This document shows, in pieces, positions 1 through 5,166 of a DNA stretch of 5,166 bases. How positions within the stretch are numbered: the stretch's first letter is position 1; every line of letters begins with the position of its first letter. The stretch covers positions 1-5,166 of the forward strand of contig DMTJ01000098.1 of NCBI GenBank assembly GCA_003477185.1. Reading direction: 5' to 3'. Both the position numbers and the translations under genes were made by a program. The notes below the pieces were generated by a model. The model saw only the letters and a program-made list of their open reading frames with translations. It did no database searches and was not told the DNA's origin. This DNA comes from Lentisphaeria bacterium. Its GTDB lineage: Bacteria; Verrucomicrobiota; Lentisphaeria; JABSQK01; UBA12247.

Positions 1-990
1 GAGGTGCTGGAGAACGCGGAAGTCGACCGTCTCTCGGTGGACGAGCAATTGGCGATGGATGGGGAGTATGCTGGGCACGGAAACGCGGTGGCCGGGCTTC
101 TCGTCGGAGACGGCGAGTTGCTGGGCATGGTCCCGGACGCGCGGTTGCTCGGCATCCAGGTGCTGAATGGTGAAGGGGCTGGCACCGCGTTTTCGCTGGC
201 GATGGGGATTGTCGAGGCGGTGGAGCGGGGGGCAGATATCATCAACATGAGCTTGGGCACGTATACCGATAGCCCGGTTTTGCGCGAGGCCGTGGCCTAT
301 GCCCTGGAAGCTGGCGTGCTGCTGGTGGGGGCAGCGGGCAATGACCAGGCCGCGCAGCCACTGTACCCGGCGCGGTATGACGGCGTGCTCTCGGTCACGG
401 CGGTAGATGCAGCTGAGGACCACGTCTCGTTTGCCAACACGGGAGAGATCGATCTGGCCGCGCCTGGCTACGGCGTGGTCTCGGCCTGGGATGAAGGTCT
501 GGTCTACTTGAATGGGACGTCCATTGCCGCCAGCCTGGTCACTGGTGCCTTGGCCGTGATGATGAGTGGCGACCGGGAGGCGAGCGCCGCACGAGAAGAG
601 ATTCTGGCTTACTCGGACGATGTCGGTCGGCCGGGAGAGGATGACCAGTTTGGGCAGGGGATTTTGAACATGGAGCGCGCTCTGATTGGTGATGAGCCGG
701 GGATGCATGACCTGGCGATTGGTGGGATTACGAGCGAGGCGGGATTGCAGGTGACTGTGCAGAACCGGGGGACGGAGCCCGTGGTGCGTGGGAAGGTGTT
801 GATCGAGAGCGAGGCCGGGGAGCAGCGAGAGACCATTGTCTGGCTGGCCGCAGGCGAGAGTGTGGGCGTCACGGTTTCGCCAGTACCCGAAGGCGGCTTG
901 GTCTCCGCTCAGGCGACTCTCGACGCACAAGATGAGCGTCCGAAAAACGACAACCGGCAGCTTGTGTTGGAGCGAATCGACGGCCAGTAG
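1..990 (+). CDS. Subtilisin-like serine peptidase (family S8) with C-terminal CARDB-like domain, 5'-truncated
   Basis: This is the C-terminal part of a subtilase, probably exported, that cleaves peptide bonds with an Asp-His-Ser triad. The frame is already open at base 1, so the GTG at base 4 is not taken as the start; the N-terminus, any signal peptide and the catalytic Asp lie upstream. Counting the codon at base 1 as residue 1, His26 sits in GHGNAVAG, the oxyanion-hole Asn114 in AAGND, and the nucleophile Ser174 in NGTSIAAS. Family landmarks INMSLG (about 81-86) and DLAAPG (about 151-156) lie in the right order, and the catalytic domain ends near GQGILNMERAL (about 218-228). Residues about 237-326 resemble a CARDB adhesion-type beta-sandwich: DLAIGGI, then VTVQNRGT, then a closing D-E-x-x-x-N-D-N segment. 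The His and Ser motifs each differ from the usual consensus at one non-catalytic position. The gene ends with TAG followed at once by an in-frame TGA. The substrate is unknown, and a functional link to the ABC genes is not supported. Confidence 0.93.
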   Translation, partial: EVLENAEVDRLSVDEQLAMDGEYAGHGNAVAGLLVGDGELLGMVPDARLLGIQVLNGEGAGTAFSLAMGIVEAVERGADIINMSLGTYTDSPVLREAVAYALEAGVLLVGAAGNDQAAQPLYPARYDGVLSVTAVDAAEDHVSFANTGEIDLAAPGYGVVSAWDEGLVYLNGTSIAASLVTGALAVMMSGDREASAAREEILAYSDDVGRPGEDDQFGQGILNMERALIGDEPGMHDLAIGGITSEAGLQVTVQNRGTEPVVRGKVLIESEAGEQRETIVWLAAGESVGVTVSPVPEGGLVSAQATLDAQDERPKNDNRQLVLERIDGQ

Positions 991-1032
991 TGAACGCAAT
1001 AGGATCTGTTGATTTAATCGTTCGCGCCTCTT

Positions 1033-1103
1033 AGCGTAGGTCGCGTCCTCGTGCGCGCCGCTTTTGTCGCAATGGTGACGGGCACCGAGACCCGTCGTAC
1101 GCT
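1033..1103. repeat. Imperfect 71-bp inverted repeat, REP/MITE-like intergenic palindrome
   Basis: The left arm (1033-1059) and the reverse complement of the right arm (1077-1103) both begin AGCGTA and agree at about 19 of 27 positions; a 17-base spacer separates them. Each arm can also fold locally: GACGGG (1077-1082) pairs with CCCGTC (1091-1096) across 8 bases, and CGCG (1042-1045) pairs with CGCG (1054-1057) across 8 bases. The core GCGCGCCG at 1053-1060 recurs at 1111-1118. This shape, GC-rich arms with hairpin potential placed just after a gene end, is typical of dispersed repetitive extragenic palindromes. No transposase or RAYT gene is in the window, and only one copy is visible, so calling it a dispersed repeat is an inference. 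It could instead be a transcript-end structure, though no T-run follows. Confidence 0.45.
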
Positions 1104-1320
1104 ATGTTTCGCGCGCCGGGCGTTGCGCCAAACTAGGGTGAGTGGTTCTGGGGTTGCTTTACGGCTGTATCTGCGGCGCTCAGGCCATCCGTTCGCATTA
1201 AAACAACAGGCCCAATAGACGCCATGATGTACGCTTAGGCCTGATTAATTCACGCGAATTCGCCGCGAGAGGCGGCAGTGTGCTGCAGATCGGCTATTTC
1301 TGTGCGACAGCCAGACTAAG

Positions 1321-1336
1321 AGGTATCCGGATACCT
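1321..1336. promoter_or_regulatory. Perfect 16-bp palindrome, candidate operator of the exporter operon
   Basis: AGGTATCCGGATACCT equals its own reverse complement over all 16 bases. Its centre lies about 121 bases before the exporter start codon, in the region where the promoter is expected. Palindromes of this size are typical binding sites of dimeric helix-turn-helix repressors such as TetR- or MarR-type regulators, which often control ABC exporters. No regulator gene lies in the window and no clear promoter boxes flank the site, so the regulatory role is an inference. A chance match of this length in the 459-base gap is unlikely (about 4 to the power -8 per position), but not excluded over a whole genome. 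Confidence 0.4.
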
Positions 1337-1449
1337 TGAGTTTGGCGTCGAGATGAAATGGTTGAGATGATGTGCAATTCAGCCTCGCAGCAGATCGCGA
1401 GTGAATTCTTCAGGTCAATAGCTCTCTGCGAACTCCGCCCGGTACAGCA

Positions 1450-3303
1450 ATGCTGCCCTTTACTCGACGATTCCTGCGTGAGTACATGCCTGGTAAAGGC
1501 AAGTACTACTTCTGGGGACTGTTGTTTCTGGTTTTGACAATCCTGGTGACAACGGCGATCCCGCGCTCGATTCATGCTGCAATCGAACTGCTGGATGGCA
1601 CCAACGGTTCGCTTACCGATGCCGAGGGAAAGCGCATGCAGGGCATTGGCTGGAAGATCGCCGCAATGGGGCTTTCCTTGGTGCTCTTCCGCACGCTTTC
1701 GCGGGTTATTATCTTTATTCCGGGGCGAGTTGCCGAGGCAGAAGTGCGCCAAGACTTTTTCGAGGCGGCCACCAAGCTCTCCTCGGAAGATATGGTGAAC
1801 CTGTCGACCGGCGACCTGGTGAGTCGTGCGACCAACGACATCGGTGCCGTGCGGGTTTTGCTCTCCATGGGAGTTCTGCACATCACCAATAGCATCATGA
1901 TGACGCTGTTCTGTGGTTGGCATATGGTGCGGATTGACGGCAAACTTACCCTAATCTGCTTGCTGCTCGTTCCAGTGATCACGCAAGTTATGAGGGTGCT
2001 CTCCAAGATGGCCTGGGAGCGAATCCGCACGGCAACGGAAAGCCTGGGCGTGCTGACAAATACGATCCGAGAGCTGCTGCGTGCCCATACGCTTCTAGGT
2101 ATCTACCCGGTATTCGACCGGGTCTTTTCCCGATTCCAAAAAGATAATGAGCTATATGGCAAACATCAGGAGCGAGCAGCCGCCCTCCGGGTTGTCGCCT
2201 TTAACCTTTCTGCGACAATGGCTGGCGTTGCTGTGTTTGTGGCGCTTTATGTAGGCGGGCCATGGGTGATTGAGGGCAGGATGGCACTGGCAGATTTCAT
2301 TGAGTTCACGATCTATCTCGGGTTGATTCAGGAGCCACTGCGAGCCAGTGGGTTTCTCATCTCTATCTTCCAGCGTGGAGAAATCTGCTTGGCGCGCAAC
2401 TATGAGATTCGGGAGTTGGCCGCATCTCGGGAAGCTGCAGAGTCCGCAAAACCTGTGGCGACTCGCGAAGCCTTTGATAGCTTTGCAGATCTGAGCAAGC
2501 CGTTTCTGGAAGTGCGAGACCTGCGCTGGCAATATCCAGTCGTGCACGGCGACAAGAAGAGCCTGGAGCCCTTTATCTTGGACGTGGATGAGTTGACCCT
2601 GGAAGCAGGTAAGTCATACGGTATATTTGGCGCGACCGGAGCTGGTAAGACGACACTTCTACAACTCTTGACGGGGGTGATTCCCACCCCGGCTGGAACC
2701 TGCACGCTGCATGGTATGGATTTGGCCCAAATCTCCCAAGATCTGGTCTATCGACAGTATGCTGTCGTGGCTCAGGATAATCGTCACTTCGATAAGACGA
2801 TTCAATACAATCTCGACCTCGTGCGCATGAACCAGGAATTTGAAGATGGCTGGCCGGCGCCAGCGACTGACTTTGATACCGCCGTGGAGGTGAGCCAGAT
2901 TGGCCCTGAGATTGCGGGCTTTCAAGAGGGCTATGAAACGTTGATTGGCGAGGATGGCGTCAGGCTTTCCGGCGGCCAGCGCCAACGCCTTGCTCTGTTT
3001 CGGGCATTGCTTAAGCCGCGTCGCGCGCTCATTCTGGATGATATCGTGTCAGCGGTAGACCATGAAACTGAGTCGCGGCTGTTACGAGAGCTGTTTGCGG
3101 CAGTGCGGAATGAGACGCTGGTGATTGTGTCTCATCGAATCTCCGCCCTGAAGCCCTGTGACTGTATCTTCGTGCTGGAAGCGGGCAGGATTGTGGATCG
3201 GGGAAGTCATGAGGAACTGTTGGTTCGCCACGCCGGGTATCGCCAGACCAATGAGTATCAGGTGCTGGAGCAGCAGGTGGAGGCGTATGCCGATGGCATC
3301 TGA
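1450..3303 (+). CDS. Heterodimeric ABC exporter, subunit 1 (MdlA/TM287-type, degenerate catalytic site)
   Basis: A 617-residue ABC half-transporter that should pair with the product of the next gene in the cytoplasmic membrane and export an unknown substrate using ATP. Residues about 20-305 form the type I exporter membrane domain, with likely helices near 20-37, 68-91, 139-160, 163-185, 247-270 and 280-305. The family segment TGDLVSRATNDI (120-131) is the first intracellular loop. The ATPase domain shows A-loop Tyr362, Walker A GATGAGKTT (394-402), Q-loop Gln442, signature LSGGQ (506-510), Walker B ending Asp530, D-loop SAVD (534-537) and switch His562. Asp531 stands where the catalytic Glu is normal, as in the degenerate subunits TM287, LmrC and MdlA. 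The start is the first ATG after an in-frame stop at 1402 and keeps the expected N-terminal segment FTRRFLREY, but no Shine-Dalgarno sequence precedes it. The 3' end overlaps the next gene. The substrate class (drug, lipid or peptide) cannot be told; there is no C39 peptidase domain. Confidence 0.95.
   Translation: MLPFTRRFLREYMPGKGKYYFWGLLFLVLTILVTTAIPRSIHAAIELLDGTNGSLTDAEGKRMQGIGWKIAAMGLSLVLFRTLSRVIIFIPGRVAEAEVRQDFFEAATKLSSEDMVNLSTGDLVSRATNDIGAVRVLLSMGVLHITNSIMMTLFCGWHMVRIDGKLTLICLLLVPVITQVMRVLSKMAWERIRTATESLGVLTNTIRELLRAHTLLGIYPVFDRVFSRFQKDNELYGKHQERAAALRVVAFNLSATMAGVAVFVALYVGGPWVIEGRMALADFIEFTIYLGLIQEPLRASGFLISIFQRGEICLARNYEIRELAASREAAESAKPVATREAFDSFADLSKPFLEVRDLRWQYPVVHGDKKSLEPFILDVDELTLEAGKSYGIFGATGAGKTTLLQLLTGVIPTPAGTCTLHGMDLAQISQDLVYRQYAVVAQDNRHFDKTIQYNLDLVRMNQEFEDGWPAPATDFDTAVEVSQIGPEIAGFQEGYETLIGEDGVRLSGGQRQRLALFRALLKPRRALILDDIVSAVDHETESRLLRELFAAVRNETLVIVSHRISALKPCDCIFVLEAGRIVDRGSHEELLVRHAGYRQTNEYQVLEQQVEAYADGI
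3279..3283 (+). promoter_or_regulatory. Ribosome binding site for exporter subunit 2, decides its start
   Basis: GGAGG lies inside the last codons of subunit 1. It is 9 bases before the ATG at 3293, a good distance, but only 3 bases before the in-frame ATG at 3287, which is too close. This favours 3293 as the start and fits translational coupling of the two subunits. Confidence 0.7.
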
Positions 3304-5038
3304 CCGCAAGCTGACCGCCTTCTTCCTGGGCTTTGCCGCGCGGCATAAGTGGCGCTTTCTGCTCTCCGTGTTGGCGATGCCCATCTATGCCTACTTGGTT
3401 GCAGAAGCACCAAACGTGATGCGACGGGCGATTGATGACGGGATTATGGCCGGAGACCGCGCGGCCACGATTCGCCACTCGCTTGTCTACTTGGGCTGCA
3501 TGGTGGGAGGCGCACTGGGGCTGGTCGCACAGCACTGGTTTATGCAGTCGGGCGGAATTCGTACGTTGACTCACATGCGTGAGGCCGTCATGCGCCATAT
3601 TCTGGGCCTAGGCCGGGCCGAGTACGACAAGCGGCCGCTCGGGGTTTACGTCAGCCGGTCAACGTCCGACGTGGAAGCAATCGGCGAGACGATGACTGCC
3701 GGGCTTACGAATCTGATTGCCGATACGCTGCTGATCGTGTTTATTTTTGTGAACATGGTGGCGATCGACCGGAAGCTGGGACTGATGACGCTGGTGATTG
3801 TCCCCGTCGTCGTTGTGGTGGTGGATATTTTCCGGCGCATCCTGCGCCCGCTGTACGACCGGATTCGCACCGTGAATGGGACGTTGACCTCGCAGATCAA
3901 TGAGGTCTTGGGCATGCATGGCGTGATTCGGAGCTTTCACCTGCAGGGCGCGTTCAATCGGCTCTTTCGTGAGGATAACGATGAGTATCGGGACACGAAC
4001 ATCAAGGCAGTAAGCTATGATGCGGCGGTGTTTTCTATCTTGGAGGGCTTGTCGTTTGTTGCCATCGGCGGGGTCCTTCTGTATATCGCGGTGCGCGCGA
4101 CTGGGACGGAGAAGGCCTTGCAACTGGGGGCGGTCGTGGCCTTCATCCAATGGCTGCAAATGCTATTTCCCCCGTTGAAACAGATGGGGGCGCGGTTCGC
4201 TATCTTGCAGTCGGCGCTAGCCGCAGTCAGCAAGCTTGAGACCGTGATGCAGATTCCGCTGCCGGTAGATGAAGGCACGAAATCTCCGGAGAATTTGAAT
4301 CTCACAGTTCGAGATCTGACCTTCGCCTATAATAAGGAACAACCGGTTCTCAAAAACGTAGCCTTGGAGGTGCCCGCCGGGAAGAGTCTGGCTGTGGTCG
4401 GTCCCACCGGCTCTGGGAAGTCTACGCTCATTCGGTTGATTGTGCGGCAGTTTGACCTGAATCCGGGCGGCGGCGAGATCTTGCTGGGAGGGACGGACCT
4501 GCGTGAGATCTTACGGGAGGACCTGCGAAAGAAGATCGTGTTGATCCCCCAAGAACCGTCCATCTTCGAGGAAACCGTACGGTACAATATCTCGCTGGAC
4601 CGCCCGGAGGTGACCATGGAACGTATCGAGTCCATCTGCCGCAAGATTCGGGCGCATGACTTTATTCAACACCTTCCGCATGGCTACGATACCGTGATCG
4701 CAGGAGAGGGGGCCAATCTTTCCATGGGCCAACGGCAGTTGATCGCCATGGCACGCGCCCTGGCAACCGATGCCCAGATTTTGATTTTCGATGAGGCGAC
4801 TGCCAACATCGATACCGAGACCGAGCGCCTGATTCAGGAAGCCCTGGACTATGTGATGGCAACTCGGACCACCATCCTGATCGCCCACCGACTCTCCACG
4901 ATCCGCGACGCCGACCAGATCCTGGTGCTCAATCATGGCGAAATTATGGAGCGCGGTACGCATGACGCGTTGATGACGCGTCCTGGGCTTTATCGCAGGA
5001 TGTACGAGCTCCAAAGGCACGCGATTCCTGATCAGTAG
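3293..5038 (+). CDS. Heterodimeric ABC exporter, subunit 2 (MdlB/TM288-type, catalytically competent)
   Basis: A 581-residue ABC half-transporter, the expected partner of the preceding gene product. Residues about 18-305 are the membrane domain, with likely helices near 21-40, 62-85, 131-158, 161-180, 246-267 and 278-300; the loop motif PLGVYVSRSTSDVE (115-128) is typical of the family. The ATPase domain has A-loop Tyr346, Walker A GPTGSGKST (370-378), Q-loop Gln420, signature LSMGQ (476-480), Walker B Asp500 followed by catalytic Glu501, D-loop NID (505-507) and switch His532. The Gly-to-Met change in the signature faces the Asp531 site of subunit 1, so the two deviations fall in the same composite site. 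The competent site would use this subunit's Walker motifs with the LSGGQ of subunit 1. The overlap with subunit 1 is 11 bases from this start. An ATG at 3287 and one far upstream at 3158 are in frame, but the Shine-Dalgarno position and the family's N-terminus favour 3293. Similarity is closest, from memory, to MdlB/YheH-type proteins; the substrate is unknown. Confidence 0.95.
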   Translation: MASDRKLTAFFLGFAARHKWRFLLSVLAMPIYAYLVAEAPNVMRRAIDDGIMAGDRAATIRHSLVYLGCMVGGALGLVAQHWFMQSGGIRTLTHMREAVMRHILGLGRAEYDKRPLGVYVSRSTSDVEAIGETMTAGLTNLIADTLLIVFIFVNMVAIDRKLGLMTLVIVPVVVVVVDIFRRILRPLYDRIRTVNGTLTSQINEVLGMHGVIRSFHLQGAFNRLFREDNDEYRDTNIKAVSYDAAVFSILEGLSFVAIGGVLLYIAVRATGTEKALQLGAVVAFIQWLQMLFPPLKQMGARFAILQSALAAVSKLETVMQIPLPVDEGTKSPENLNLTVRDLTFAYNKEQPVLKNVALEVPAGKSLAVVGPTGSGKSTLIRLIVRQFDLNPGGGEILLGGTDLREILREDLRKKIVLIPQEPSIFEETVRYNISLDRPEVTMERIESICRKIRAHDFIQHLPHGYDTVIAGEGANLSMGQRQLIAMARALATDAQILIFDEATANIDTETERLIQEALDYVMATRTTILIAHRLSTIRDADQILVLNHGEIMERGTHDALMTRPGLYRRMYELQRHAIPDQ

Positions 5039-5166
5039 ACGGAATCGCGCAAGTTGTGTGCTTGTTTCTGCGTGATATTTGCGCAGCGAGTGGGTATATC
5101 TGAGCGAGAAATGCTGGCTCAATTAACCGTGTGGATAAAATTTCTCTGAAAATTGGTTGCGAAGCG
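5039..5166. other. Downstream non-coding tail, no gene start or clear terminator seen
   Basis: These 128 bases follow the exporter operon and become AT-rich after about 5120 (the stretch GGATAAAATTT begins at 5133). I see no open frame with a ribosome binding site, and no GC hairpin followed by a T-run. The AT-rich end could belong to a promoter of a gene beyond the window, but no good -35 box is placed before it. Confidence 0.5.

Larger units (their letters stand above)
991..1449. other. Non-coding intergenic stretch between the subtilase and the exporter operon
   Basis: I see no gene, tRNA or other RNA gene in these 459 bases. They contain the 71-bp imperfect inverted repeat at 1033-1103, a 10-bp palindrome GCGAATTCGC at 1254-1263, a small 5-bp hairpin (1262-1266 with 1272-1276), and the 16-bp palindrome at 1321-1336. 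The promoter of the exporter operon should lie here, because an in-frame stop at 1402-1404 and the long gap make read-through from the subtilase unlikely to be its only source of transcription. I could not find a convincing pair of -35 and -10 boxes. No GC-rich hairpin followed by a T-run marks the end of the subtilase transcript. Confidence 0.7.

Noticed and set aside
1009..1037. TTGATT (1009-1014) and TAGCGT (1032-1037) as a promoter with 17-base spacing
   Set aside because: The -10 box matches poorly, it overlaps the left arm of the inverted repeat, and it lies over 400 bases from the exporter gene.
1033..1129. CRISPR array
   Set aside because: Only one inverted structure and one 8-base direct repeat are present; there are no regularly spaced identical repeats.
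1294..1923. Minus-strand open frame of 209 codons overlapping the exporter start
   Set aside because: It mostly mirrors the coding frame of subunit 1, is low in hydrophobic domain structure, and its product resembles no family I know; it is an antisense shadow.
3158..3292. Longer N-terminus for exporter subunit 2 from the in-frame ATG at 3158
   Set aside because: The extra 45 residues are Trp/Arg/Cys-rich out-of-frame translation of the conserved end of subunit 1, and a well-spaced GGAGG points to 3293.
3029..3598. Minus-strand open frame of 189 codons across the junction of the two subunits
   Set aside because: It is antisense to conserved ABC motifs on the + strand, and the Pro/His/Arg-rich product is typical of a shadow frame.
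1..5038. Protease plus ABC transporter as a peptide maturation and export system
   Set aside because: The subtilase is separated by 459 bases and a repeat-like element. The transporter has no C39 peptidase domain, and no precursor peptide, HlyD-type adaptor or outer-membrane channel gene is visible.
5047..5084. Inverted repeat GCGCAA / TTGCGC as a terminator of the exporter operon
   Set aside because: The 6-bp arms are 26 bases apart and no T-run follows, so it is not a convincing intrinsic terminator.
4511..5122. Minus-strand open frame of 203 codons at the 3' end
   Set aside because: It lies opposite the NBD of subunit 2, including Walker B and the signature, and shows no domain of its own.

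Overview
This window carries the 3' end of a secreted-type subtilase gene, a 459-base non-coding stretch, and a compact two-gene operon encoding the two halves of a heterodimeric ABC exporter. All three genes lie on the + strand. The DNA is moderately GC-rich and bacterial in style: short overlaps, a Shine-Dalgarno sequence before the third gene, and closely packed genes. No rRNA or other strong phylogenetic marker is present. A subtilase ending in a CARDB-like domain, together with the general look of the proteins, gives only a weak impression of a Gram-negative lineage such as Verrucomicrobiota or a relative. I would not rely on it.

Bases 1-990 are the C-terminal part of a family S8 serine peptidase. 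The catalytic His and Ser and the oxyanion Asn are visible, but the catalytic Asp lies upstream of the window. A CARDB-like beta-sandwich domain follows. Bases 991-1449 hold no gene I can support. They do contain a 71-bp imperfect inverted repeat (1033-1103) that looks like a dispersed intergenic palindrome, and a perfect 16-bp palindrome (1321-1336) upstream of the exporter operon that is a plausible operator.

Bases 1450-5038 encode two ABC half-transporters, each with an N-terminal six-helix membrane domain and a C-terminal nucleotide-binding domain. The genes overlap by 11 bases and are very probably translationally coupled. The first subunit has Asp instead of the catalytic Glu after Walker B but a standard LSGGQ signature. 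The second has the catalytic Glu but an altered LSMGQ signature. These changes are complementary, so a dimer would have one degenerate and one competent ATP site. This is the arrangement known from TM287/288, LmrCD, BmrCD and MdlAB-type exporters. The substrate cannot be read from the sequence.

I found no convincing evidence of a wholly new system. The items most worth checking are the candidate operator, the REP-like element, the two extra segments in the NBD of the degenerate subunit, and the off-consensus active-site motifs of the subtilase.
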